Assembly: GCA_027422505.1 (NCBI GenBank)
Contig: JAPQWV010000018.1
Coordinates: 11,798,001-11,862,000, forward strand
Direction of reading: 5' to 3'
Source of the DNA: Craterostigma plantagineum
Lineage: Eukaryota > Streptophyta > Magnoliopsida > Lamiales > Linderniaceae
Length of the DNA stretch: 64,000 bases
In this document: piece after piece, positions 20,061 through 30,520 of the stretch
How the letters are laid out: the number at the start of each line of letters is the position of its first letter
Position numbering within the stretch: position 1 is the first letter of the stretch
Made by a program: the position numbers and the translations under genes
The notes under the pieces: model-generated
What the model was told of the DNA's origin: nothing
The model's database searches: none
What the model saw: the letters and a program-made list of their open reading frames with translations, nothing else

Positions 20061-21616
20061 TCACTGAATGGAGTCTTCAAGAGAGAAACGCAGCCGAGTT
20101 CAATGATAAAGCCATTAATGCCATCTTCTCTTCGGTGGACATTTTTATGTTCAAGATCATACAAAACAGTACTACGGCAAACGATGCATGGGATTTACTA
20201 CAGAGGTACTGTGAAGGCGATGCAAGTGTGAAGCAGACACGACCAAGGCTGCTCCTCAATAAATTTGAAAATCTCAGAATGAAGGATGATGAGGATGTTA
20301 CCACATACTTCGGCAAAATTCTGACTATTTCAAGCGAATGCGCAAGTCTTGGAGAGCCTCTCAAATAAGGTATTAATTTCTAAGCAATACGTACGCTAAA
20401 TGCGAAGTTTAATGTGAAGGTAGCTGCGGTCGAGGAAGCCCACAACTTGTCCACATTGGATCTCAACATGTTGATGAACATCATGAAGAACTACGAGACC
20501 AATCTCGAAGTACAACAAAGAGCTGCACGGGGCAAAAGTCTTGCCTTAGTCAGTCAGTCATCCAAGGAGCAAACTGAGGATGACCCCAATGTTAAGGATG
20601 ACATGGCTATGATAGTGAAGAAATTCAAAAAGTTTCTCCAGAAGAAGAATGTCGGGCAGAATGTTGGTCCAACATTCAAGAAGGGCCAGAATGTCAAAGA
20701 AGAACATCTTCTACTCCTCCGTTCATCAAGCGCAAACCAGATGAACAGAAGAAGAACATCAACTATGACTCGGTTAGATGCTATGAATGTCAAGGATGGG
20801 GCCATTTTGCCAACGAGTGTGCCAACACACTTCGGAAATGCGGGAAATCGCTTTGGGTGGACCTATCCGATGATGAAGATGAAGATCAGTCTCCAACACA
20901 GCACATGCAATCACCACTAACGATCCACTCATTCTCTGATGGAGAAGACGAAGAGGATCAGCAAATTGGCTTCACTGCGGTAACCGATGTTTAGCCAACA
21001 TCTGACTCAACATCTGAAAAATATATTATTTTTTATTATGATGACTCAAACTGTTTTGATGGGTGTTTGAGTTCTGATGATGCAGATGAAGGTACCGTTG
21101 CGAAGAAGTTCAGATGAACGGAGCCTTAGAGTTGATGTCCGCACAATACGAGAGAAGGCAAAAAATTTGCAACTCAAAGCCGCGGTGAAAGTTCTTCCCT
21201 AGGAGAATGAAAAGAATGAAAAACTGATTGAAAGCTTGGTTGAAGAAATGAACAAAATGGAAGCTGTTCTGACACGAAAGGACAAAGAGATTGACAAGCT
21301 CCAAAAGCGAGTCGACGAGGCCGATGAAATCTTTACGAAAATGAACAAGGGTAAATCAACCCTTGACGAGGTATTGTCTCTGGGTATTTTTGATAAGCAA
21401 GGTCTAGGTTTTTGTTCTCAACCCGTAAGTAATAATCCAAAACCCGTGAACTACGCTCAACCTAAGATAGTTTTTGTTAAGTCTAAAGCCACGAGTGATG
21501 TTAGTGAGAATGTGATTATCGATTCTATTGCTAATCATGCTAATACTAAGAGTACGGATAGCTCATATATCTGTCATCATTGTAAGCAAACTGGTCACTT
21601 AAAAGCATTTTGCTAG
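20061..21616 (+). pseudogene. Element B Gag (broken, N-terminus missing)
   Basis: The UBN2-type capsid region runs through 20061-20368 (AFNDKA-like, then NSTTANDAWDLLQRYCEG) and continues at 20414-20700 (STLDLNMLMNIMKNYE). A CCHC knuckle CYECQGWGHFANEC lies at 20779-20820 after a frame change. A stop occurs near 20994. A coiled-coil segment (21236-21360) and a second knuckle CHHCKQTGHLKAFC (about 21571-21615) follow. The double-knuckle layout is typical of SIRE Copia. The frame is also punctuated by the recurrent ATGTTG/CAACAT motif, which encodes peptides such as NVGQNVGPTF. Confidence 0.85.
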
Positions 21617-21619
21617 AAA

Positions 21620-21964
21620 TTGAAGAGGGAGATTTCTGCAAAGAAGTCGACGTCGGCTGAAATGTCACCCAACATCCCGCTCAACATTGAGAAATCAGTG
21701 TTGAAAGGAGTGTCTGTAGAAAACTCAGCTAGCTCATCTTCAAATTCTAGTAAACAGAATGTTCTATCAACTAAGAAAGTTTGGCTTGAGAAATCAGTTC
21801 ATAAATGCCATGTTGTGTATACCTCTTTGCGAGCTAACGTGACAGGTTCATGGTACTTCGATAGCGGATGTTCCCGACACATGACGAGTACCAAGGATTA
21901 TCTCTGTGATTATATGCCTTTGGGGAGTGGATCTGTGACATTCGGAGGAGATGCTAAAGGATGA
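21620..21964 (+). pseudogene. Element B protease region
   Basis: The open piece ends with WYFDSGCSRHMT, the Copia aspartic-protease active site (D-S-G), followed by GSVTFGGDAKG and a stop at 21962. The protease of Copia elements lies just upstream of the pre-integrase zinc region, as here. The upstream Ser-rich linker shows no known domain. Confidence 0.82.
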
Positions 21965-21988
21965 ATTCTCGGCCGAGGTAGACTCAAC

Positions 21989-23041
21989 GTGCCCGACTTT
22001 CCCAAGTTAAGCAATGTACTCCATGTTGATGGGCTCGTTGCGAATCTTATAAGCATAAGCCAACTCTGTGATGACGACCTTGAGGTAAGGTTTAATAAAG
22101 AGTATTGTGAAGTATTTAACAGCAATTCTGTGCGAGTGATGGCAGGTAAAATATCGAGTGAAAACTGCTACCTAGTCGGCGACAAATCCGGTGTGAAGGA
22201 TGTGTGCCAACTCGAAAGCCGAGCACGATGTGGTACTTTGGCATTTCAAATTGGGCCACGTCAACTACAGAACCTTGGAGCAGCTTATCAAGCATGATGT
22301 GATCAGAGGCATCCCAAAGCTGAAGGAGTTGGGTAAGGTCGAACGCATGTTAGTCATAATGTTGACCAACAAGTTGCCAAACATTTTAAATCTGCTCACT
22401 GTTTTCAATTGATTCACATGGATTTGATGGGTCCGATGTAAGTAGATAGTATAGGAGGTAGGAAATACGCTTATGTGATCGTGGATGACTTTTCTAGATA
22501 TGCATGGATATTTTTTCTTAGGGAAAAATCAGAATCGTTCAATTTCTTTAAGAATTTTTGTGCGACGATTAGGAACAATTTCAGTGCATCTATCTTTCGT
22601 ATTAGGTCTGATCATGGTAGAGAGTTTGAAAATCAGTACTTTGATGAGTTTTGTGATAAGAAATGCATTGTGCATGAGTATTCATCTCCTAAGACACCCC
22701 AACAAAATGGGGTGGCCGAGAGGAAGAATAGGACTCTACAAGAAATGGCTCGTGTTATGTTACTTTCTAGGAATATTTGTAAGCATTTTTGGGCTGAAGC
22801 ATTGCATACTGCTTGTCACATATCGAATCGAGTGTTCTTTAGGCATGGTATTAAGAAAACGTCTTATGAGTTATTGAATGGAAAGAAGCCTACGGTTAAA
22901 TACATTCATGTTTTTGGATGTTTCTGCTACATGTTGAATGATCGTGAGTATTTGACTAAGTTCGATTCGAAAAGTGATAAGTGTATTTTTCTAGGTCCTC
23001 GTCTAATAGTCGTGCTTATCGAGTATATAACTTGCGTATGA
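21989..23041 (+). pseudogene. Element B pre-integrase and integrase
   Basis: The pre-integrase zinc motif is recognisable (LWHFKLGHVNYRTLEQL), but its cysteine pair is eroded around 22330-22400. The core frame 22475-23041 keeps the first Asp in MIVDDFSRYAW, the second in RSDHGREFEN and the Glu in NGVAERKNRTLQEMARVML. It ends with VFGCFCYMLNDRE and CIFLG, the usual lead into RT. The catalytic triad is therefore intact, while flanking frameshifts prevent a full product. Confidence 0.87.
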
Positions 23042-23283
23042 AGTCCGTTCAGGAGTCAGTAAATATTGTATTTGATGATGCTACTGATCTTAGCAAAATG
23101 TCTCCTCAAGTTGATATTTCAGATTCTATACAAGCTGTCAACGAAACAGAGGAGACTGGTGATGACAATGTTGAGCCAACATCTGACTCAACATCTGAGG
23201 CAGAACAAAACACTGAGGCTGGAGTGAAGTGCTACGAGATCCGCCATCTATGATTTAGAAAGATCATCCCACTGACCTTATAC

Positions 23284-24190
23284 GTGAACGAAGGAAGAAA
23301 GACCAGAGACAAACCACGCAAAGATTACAAGTCTATGGTAAGAAACATATGCATGAACACTATATACGCTGAGGTACGTTTCAACTGCTTTGTTTCTGAG
23401 GTAGAACCCAAGAATGTTCTTGAAACTCTCAAGGATAATTTTTGGATAAATGCGATGCAAGAGGAACTCTTGCAGTTCGAGAAAAACCAAGTGTGGTCAT
23501 TAGTCCCACGGCCGAAGGACATTAATGTCATAGGCACTAAGTGGATATTTAAGAACAAATCTGATGAACTTGGTAGGGTAGTTAGAAACAAGGCACGTTT
23601 AGTAGCTCACGGTTTTACACAAGTAGAAGGGATAGACTTTGATGAGACGTTTGCTCCTGTTGCTAGGTTAGAATCGATTAGGCTTTTGTTAGCTATAACA
23701 TGTTGGCTTAATCACTTTACACCAAATGGATGTTAAGGGTGCGTTTTTGAATGGGTATATTGATAAGGAAATCTATGTTGAACATCCTAAATGTTTCGAA
23801 GATCCCCATTATCCTAACCATGTTTTTAAGCTGCAGAAAGCTTTATATGGATTGAAGCAAGCGCCTCGAGCTTGGTATGCAAGGTTAGCAACATTCTTAC
23901 TTGAGTTGGCTTCACACGAGGTGAGGCAGGCCGTACTCTTTTTATCAAAAAGGGTCGGGTCTAATATTTTGATTGCTCAAGTATATGTTGATGACATTGT
24001 TTTTGGCTCGATCTCACAGTCTTTTCTAGATCAGTTTGTGCAGGCGATGAACACTGCGTTCGAGATGAGTATGATAGACGAATTAACCTATTTTCTAGGG
24101 TTACAGATTAAGCAAATTGCGACGGGATCTTTATGTCCCAGGAGAAATACTCGAAGAACATTGTCAAGAAGTTCGGGTTGGAACTGCTAA
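23284..24190 (+). pseudogene. Element B reverse transcriptase
   Basis: RT starts with the conserved linker ([36 protein letters not shown]) and continues through [16 protein letters not shown] frame change near 23725 leads to [21 protein letters not shown] and [16 protein letters not shown]. The catalytic box YVDDIVFGS is intact at about 23981-24008. ELTYFLGLQIKQ follows before the frame is lost near 24130-24190. Confidence 0.88.
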
Positions 24191-24927
24191 GGCAATGAAA
24201 ATGCCCACGGGGTCTACGCAAAAGGTAAGTAAAGACGGTGTTGGGCAGAATGTTGACCCAACATTGTATCGATCTATGATTGGCAGTTTATTATATATAT
24301 CTGTGAGTAGACCTGACATCATGTATAGTGTTTGCGTGTGTGCTAGATATCATCAGGCTGAACCTAAAGTTTCTCATCTTAATGCTGTTAAGCGAATACT
24401 TCGTTATGTGAGTGGATCGTGTACCCTAGGACTATTGTTCTCCAAAGATACTAACTTGAGTCTTTTAGGCTATAGCGATGCTGACTGGGCAGGTGATGAG
24501 GATGACCGCAAGAGTACAAGTGGCGGCTGTTTCTTCCTAGGTAATAACTTAGTTGCATTGTATAGTAAGAAACAGAATTGTGTGTCCTTATCTACTGCTG
24601 AGTCGGAATATGTTGCGGCGGGTAGTTGTTACACGCAATTATTATGGTTGAATAGCATGTTATGTGACTATAGGTTAGAGTGCAAGTCCGTTCTTGTGTA
24701 TTATGATAACCTTAGTGTCATAAACATCTCTAGGAACCCCATTCAACACTCACGTACGAAGCATATTGATATGAGGCATCATTTTTGAGAGATATGGTTG
24801 AAAAAGAGTTAGTCCGCATTGAGCATATAGACACTAAGCATCAGTTAGCAGACATTTTTCACGAAAGCATTGGATTCTGAAAGGTTCTCGGACCTGAAGA
24901 AATCCATATGTTTGCACATGTCAATCT
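24190..24927 (+). pseudogene. Element B RNase H and polyprotein end
   Basis: The segment contains YRSMIGSLLYISVSRPDIMYSV, the RNase H core LGYSDADWAGDEDDRKSTSG, SLSTAESEYVAAGSC and HSRTKHIDMRHHF, followed by a stop at 24786. Homology continues in shifted frames to about 24927 (VRIEHIDTKHQLADIF). The acidic catalytic residues of the core are present. VGQNVDPTLY near the start is encoded by one copy of the recurrent palindromic motif. Confidence 0.87.
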
Positions 24928-26035
24928 AAATGTTAGTCCAATATTTTGATCAACATAGCATATGTCGAATTTGATGGTTACTGCGTTAATGTTTGGTTTG
25001 ATATTCTGTTCTGTTTTCCTGTGAAATGACTTGATTCTTCTTGACTGGTCCCTAAATAAACCCGATCCCTTTTTAAAGGCTCTTGGTAATACGTCCCTAG
25101 GTACACGGCATTCGCTGTGACGATGTACTCTTTGCGACAAAAAGCCAATCCTTATTGTGTATAAGCATGCTCATAAACTCTCGGCTATCTTTAGGTATTT
25201 GGTAATAAGATTCCTTAGGTACACGGCATTCGCGGTGACGATGTCTATGCGACAAAAAATCGAACCACGAAGCTGAGGGTATAAGGGCAGTGCAAAAATT
25301 TGATTAGTTATATAAGGTGAAAGGGTAGAAATAAAGGGAACTGGTCTTGAGAAGGATTAAGCAGAAAAGTCTAGGATTACGGAATCAGGATGTTGAGTCA
25401 AATGTTAGGGCAACATGTGTGACTGTCAGTTTGATATTGTTACATTTTGTGCTTTCGTTTTATTTGTGTCTGTCTTTAGTACTGCATTTGTTAGTCATTT
25501 GTGTCTATTTTAGAAATCTCTCAGATGCATTAGAACTCTCGAAGAACAGCTTGATACATTTGTCTCAAGTGGTCATCAACGTCGCTCAAACGGTTATTAT
25601 TTCTTGATTCTAACTTGACTTTGGACTTAGTTGTTCTTTTGGTTGAATCGTGATCTAAACTGCACCTATTTACTCGCATGATCAAGTCTCTATTCGCTCT
25701 TGTGTGCTTATATGATGATCTAGTCTATTTACTATTTTTTAGTTTCATGCTTTGAAAAATCATGACTTAGCTTGATCTTATCCATTCTATACGTTACTCT
25801 TCATGTGCTTAACGGCTATTTTTAACACCATTAACTCCACTATCTGTGATTATTATGTGAAGTAACCGTTGAAGCCAGTTTATGAGACGTGATTTGACTG
25901 ATCGAACTTCACTACTCACTCAACCCTAAGTTTCACAAGTCGACCATCCTTCCAAAATTCTCTCTGTTCTCTGTGCTAATTCACGATTTCTTCACTCTAT
26001 TTTTCATCCAATTTTGCCTGATTTTTACTGTCGAA
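24928..26035 (+). other. Spacer between pol and third ORF of element B
   Basis: No coding similarity is seen. It holds two copies of a ~55-bp direct repeat (25086-25145 and 25206-25260, cores GGTACACGGCATTCGC and GTGACGATGT), a TATATAAG box (25309-25316), two palindromic-motif copies (24915-24959, 25388-25420) and a CT-rich run just before the ATG at 26036. This looks like a leader for the third ORF, by inference. Confidence 0.65.
25309..25316 (+). promoter_or_regulatory. Candidate internal TATA box for element B third ORF
   Basis: TATATAAG lies about 720 bp upstream of the third-ORF ATG, with a CT-rich leader-like stretch in between. It may be chance in AT-rich DNA. No transcript evidence is available. 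Confidence 0.35.
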
Positions 26036-28582
26036 ATGGCAAACTCGCCGAATCATGAAGAAGCGCAGGATGTCAACCCAACATTAAGCGAAACGTTCAT
26101 GCCGCGTCCCGCTTCGGATGATTCCGGCACCAATCGATGATTTCGACAATGTCCCTCTCAGTACTCTTTGTCAGACGCAGGAACAGCGATGCCCAGTCCA
26201 GACTAGAGTGGTTGGAGGTTCGATCAACGTACCATTCCCACCTTCAAACCCAAATCCGGCCACTCACAGCGCAGAAGCCGTAACCACTACGATGATGGAA
26301 GAAACCCCTATCTCTGATAGGGCTGAGACTGAAGTCACGGCGGAGGTTTCACCCTCAGACCCAAAGCCACCTCCCAAAGCCGCGAAGCAAACCTCCAAAA
26401 AGCCGACAAAGAAGAAGAAGAACACCTCCAAGAAGTCTCGACCCCAATCTTCTAAAGAGGTTAGCGCCCCAGTCACAAAGGAGCGACGAAGCAACAGAAT
26501 CCGGCAGGCCCAGGTGTCAAAGGGACCAAAATCGACTGCCGATGAGCCTATTACCCTCTCGAGTTTCTTCTCTGAAACGGCGACAGAAACTTCGAAGGAC
26601 GAGCCCCCTCAGATTTTCAGTGAAGTCCCTGTTCAGGGGGAGACTAGTGCTGCCACGGTAGAAAGCCCCATTAAAGAATCTACGCCTGTTCAGCCATCCT
26701 CCCCGACGAGTGCCTCCATAGAAGAGATCATCGATATGACAACCTATTCTAGGATGGACGAGGAGGGGAGGCACACCATCTTCTGACCCAGCTTCGACTA
26801 CCTCTGAGAGCGATGATGAGGATGAGTTTCGGGCTGCAGAAACCCTGGCCACGTGGAGGAAAAGGCTACAGAAACAGGCTGGGAAAAGGCCGATGGATGC
26901 TGACAACAAGCAAGGAAAACGTCCTCGAACGGCGGAGCCCTCACAGCCGGTTGCTAGCGATCAAACATCCCCAGGTTTGAGGATCAATTTGATGTTGCGG
27001 GCTTCGAGGCTTTTGTGAGTCGCGTCAGTGCCCCGCACACCAAGAACCTTGTGACGGCGGGAAGGGCTGTCTCTGATGGGCCGGCGATATCTGTTAGCTC
27101 GGCCATGTTCACACCACCCAACAACCGACTGCGCCGCTACACCACCACCGGAGGAAATGCTCCACGAGTCTTATCATGCCGGTTCGTGACCCAAGCCTTG
27201 ATCGACGTCCACCTTTGCGCCGGGGAACCCTGCCACCTGTGACGTCTCACCTACCGCCCAATGAGGAGGAGGAAGTTGCGCCGCCTACTGTGGCTGCGGC
27301 GGCTCAGAAGGTCGTCCTAAACCCTTGGATCCTACAGCGTGACCCTTCGGCTTCCATGACTTTTCTAAACGGGCCTAGGGTTTCTACTTGTGGGCCTTCT
27401 CACTCGGCGGCCGGCGCAGCCAATAAGCAAGTGACGATGCGAACGGATCGCTGTTTCCCCTCCTCACCAACATCTGACTCTGACTGGAGACACCTTTACC
27501 AAGGGGCGATTCTATGCAACATACAATAAAGAGCTATGGCCACATTTCAGGCAGCGTCTTATACGCATTGAGCGAACCGTGGACGTGGTCAGCTTTCGAC
27601 GTTTTGGGCTGATGGAGTGTTTGGAATCTCGAAGCTTTCACAAGACCGTAACCGACTTTGGGACCTACTGTGACACAGTGGTCCGTGAGGTATATTCAAA
27701 CCTTTCCCCTTCGGTTAATGATCCTAGTTCTAGGAAATATGGGAAAGTGTTTTGTCGGGGACAGTTGTATGATTTTTCTGCTAGAGATATTAATGAGTTT
27801 ATGGGGACGCCTAATGTGGAAATGGGGCAGACATACAATAATGATGCTGTGGTAGAGTTTCTAACTGGGGGAGTAGAGTTCGTGAATGGGATGGAAATGT
27901 TTCCATAAGTTTCTTGACTTTGCTTTATTCGGTTCTATTCAAAGTTGGGATTTTCAACTGGTGGCCTACGGCCAATGAGTCTCGAGTGACTGAGAATATG
28001 GCACATATTCTCTATGCACTTGGGAAAAATTTACGTTTGAATTTTGGCGAGTTAGTTCTAGAGAAGCTTGCTAGAGAGGCTGGAAGAATAGGGAAAGGAA
28101 TTCTGCCGTTTCCATCTCTGATCTATAGGATGTTAGCCCGCGGTGGATTCAAGCCATCAAGAAGTGACCAAGTGTTAACTATCAAAGTGCCCTACGCAGT
28201 CTCCAACATGCATCTCGCTGGCCATAATAAAGTTGTTGATTTGCCATGGAAGGCCACAGCTCAGAGTGTTAGGCAGGACGTTGCCTCAACATCGGCTCCA
28301 CAGTCAAGCCTCGATCGTGAGATTCAGTGCCTCGAGGAGACGATGACTTTTCTGGCATCACAGCTCGCTACCCTCAAGGCCTTACGTTCTTCCCAAAAAG
28401 GGGGAAAGGCAGAAGTGAATGCTGCAGAAGAGGTGGAGGTTAGAGCTGAGCCAAGCAGGCAAGGCGGGGCAGAAGAGTCAGGGGGAGATCGAGTTCAGGC
28501 AGAAGACCAAGGAGCAGAAGGTGCTGGAGCTGATGGAGCTGAAGAAGAAGCAGAGGATTCGATCGAAAGTCTAACCATTTAG
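26036..28582 (+). pseudogene. Element B third ORF (putative plant transposon protein-like), broken
   Basis: It starts at MANSPNHEEAQDV (26036) and soon shifts to the 222-codon frame 26118-26786, which is Pro/Lys/Ser-rich with a basic patch (KKPTKKKKNTSKK). Later frames hold an acidic segment (TSESDDEDEF), a basic one and then a folded domain at about 27514-28210 (VVSFRRFGLMECLESR, NDPSSRKYGKVFCRG, SARDINEFMGTPN, LPFPSLIYRMLARGG). That domain resembles the putative plant transposon protein family found in extra ORFs of plant retroelements. The C-terminus is acidic and Glu/Ala-rich with a coiled-coil stretch. At least three frameshifts are present. No signal peptide or obvious membrane segment is seen, so an envelope role is not supported. 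Confidence 0.75.
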
Positions 28583-28884
28583 ACTTAGACTTCTCGATTT
28601 TTTTAGCATGCGCATTTTGCTTGTGTCATGCATGCCTGCCTTACTTCTTCTTTCTGTGTGTGCTTTTGTTTGGACCATGTTTGTTTTTTGTTTTGCAGAA
28701 TTTTCAGGACCTCTATGGCTTGTACCAATTAGTAGTACTTTGAATAGTTTTTAGTACTCTTCTGTTTTTCGTCTACCCTAACCATCTTTTAAATTTTGTG
28801 GTTAAGTAGGTTTTGCCTTCAGGAGAGTTTTACTACGACCAACGTCTGCATTGGTTTTGGGAAGAAAGATAAAAAGGGGGAGAT
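28583..28884 (+). other. Element B 3' untranslated stretch and polypurine tract
   Basis: This is a T-rich non-coding stretch after the third-ORF stop, with a splice-acceptor-like TTTTGTTTTGCAG near 28686-28698. It ends in the PPT at 28867-28883 (AGATAAAAAGGGGGAGA), next to the LTR start. Confidence 0.75.
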
Positions 28885-29645
28885 TGTTGATGTTGAGCTT
28901 TCAACTGAAACAATGTTGGGGTAACATTCTAGTCAACATCTGTTGGCCGAGAATGTTCCCTTTCTCAGTTTTATCTTTCATGCCCAAAACCTATTTTATT
29001 GATGACGTGGCATTTTTCTAGTGTTGTGCAGGTTTTGGATAAAGGATGGAATGGATCAAACCGCGTGGAAGAAGTGTGGATAAGCTAGAGCGAAAATAGG
29101 AAAGGAGTATGCTAAAAATAGGAGACTTGGAGCTGAAGTGAAGACCGAGCTTTTGGAGCAGAGCAAGTCGAGCTTCAACGGTCACTAACAGTCCAAATAC
29201 TCTTAGTGGACGTTAGTGGAAGTTGAGGGCTGTTACCAAGTCGTTGGTGAAGTCGTTCCAAAGTCGAAGGCTATAAATAGTGACTTCACGCGACCATTTC
29301 AAGACACGACGAACAACGAGCGAGAAATAGTTTTCGAGCGAGCTTTATCTTTCAAGAGAGTTTTGTTTTTAAGTCTAGCTTTTCAGAGATCGAAAGATCT
29401 TGTAGTTTTTCAGAATCCTTTTAGATTCGTAGGTTTCGCTAGGCTTATTTTAACTATCCCTTGTGATAGTTTGTAATCCATCTTTATAGTGGATTTTTGC
29501 GCCTTGAGGCACGCAACAAGTTATTTGACTTGCTGCACAAAATCATCTCTTGTGTTCATTTCGTTTCGTCACTAAGTACTTATCATTTCCGCTGTGCGTT
29601 TCAAAGTAAGTGTGAGTGTTCAGTATATTACTTAGTAGTTTTACA
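28885..29645 (+). repeat. Element B 3' LTR (end tentative)
   Basis: It starts TGTTGATGTTGAGC right after the PPT. A TATA box (TATAAATA, 29272-29279) supports LTR identity. I place the end at TTTTACA (29645) from the expected CA terminus; no partner LTR is in view to confirm it. The first 75 bases hold several copies of the ATGTTG/CAACAT motif. Confidence 0.7.
29272..29279 (+). promoter_or_regulatory. TATA box in element B 3' LTR
   Basis: TATAAATA is followed by a plausible U3/R transition about 390 bp into the LTR. It fits a Pol II LTR promoter. Confidence 0.6.
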
Positions 29646-29652
29646 TCCATTG

Positions 29653-30360
29653 TGACGGGGAACCCCTTCAATCGTGTCGAAAGATTCGATCTTGATATCG
29701 AATGAGTGCAAAATAATCAAGAAACTATATCAAGAACACTCGTATACGTGGTTCGATTCTGTTTTGAATCTACGTCCACGGCCAATAGAAACTCTTTATT
29801 GATGGAAACTTATTGAGATTAAAAGCTTATGCCTTCCTCTCTAATCGCTCTCTTTACACTCTAGGCTAAATGAAACTTATATAGAAGTTACAGATTCTAG
29901 AACATACCTGCTCAAACACTGGTAAGCTGAACAGAAACAGCTCCAAGCAGTTTATTCTAACTGCTTGAGCTTCGATTGGTTTGTACTTTATGCCTTTTGA
30001 TATGTACAACCGAGATCTCCTCCAACTTACAAAAGCGTAGCACTTCTTTGAGCATCTAACCAGAGCCATTGGATCATCACTTTAGCTTATCGAACGGCCC
30101 ATATCAACTCAACCATATTTGAACAATAATAGTTACAGCTCTTGGCAGATTAATCGAGCTCTTCACTTGCTTAATTCTATCAGTTCAACCAAGTAACTTC
30201 TTCAGACCATATTCGACTTTGATCTTTAGCAGAGTTCTGGCTCACTTGTTTCCCAACAATTATCGGGTCCCACCAAATTTATCCCGTGGGTCTTCTCCCG
30301 TCGTCGTATTGAGCTAAACCGGTACCTGTTCCGCTACGGGGCCCACCACCCTTCCCAACA
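29653..30360 (-). mobile_element. Solo LTR of a Copia element (708 bp)
   Basis: The ends are TGACGGGGAACC...TTCCCAACA on the plus strand, so the minus strand starts TGTTGGGAAGGG. CATTG is duplicated at 29648-29652 and 30361-30365. The segment holds the plant Copia LTR signature ACGTGGTTCGATTC with CTACGTCCACGG (29754-29785), read here in antisense. No internal coding region or second LTR exists, so it is a solo LTR left by recombination. Confidence 0.82.
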
Positions 30361-30365
30361 CATTG

Positions 30366-30520
30366 ATGAGTATGATCCAGTTCATCTTTTTGCATTTTCT
30401 ATTAATCGCATATGATCCAATTCATTAAATAACTCTAAAGTGGGCGTTACTAAAGCAAGTCGTAGAGCTCATTCATGGTTCTTGAGCTTTAAAGAATTAA
30501 GAGCTTTATATAAACTGAAG
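30366..30520. other. Unassigned sequence between solo LTR and element A
   Basis: This 155-bp stretch has no frame or motif I recognise. It could be the original flank of element A or the tail of element B's insertion site. Confidence 0.4.

Larger units (their letters stand above)
20061..29645 (+). mobile_element. SIRE-like Copia element B (5'-truncated, plus strand)
   Basis: Order is gag, protease, integrase, RT, RNase H, a 1.1 kb spacer, a third ORF, PPT (AAAAAGGGGGAGATTG) and a 3' LTR from 28885. The start is cut at the duplication junction, so the 5' LTR, PBS and first part of gag are absent here. A second CCHC after gag, the AAAAAGGGGGAGATTG tract and an extra ORF before the 3' LTR are SIRE/Maximus traits. 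All frames are decayed. Confidence 0.88.

Noticed and set aside
26118..26786. Host gene with a basic nuclear protein
   Set aside because: It lies between B pol and the B PPT/LTR on the same strand, in the place of the SIRE extra ORF, so it is part of the element.
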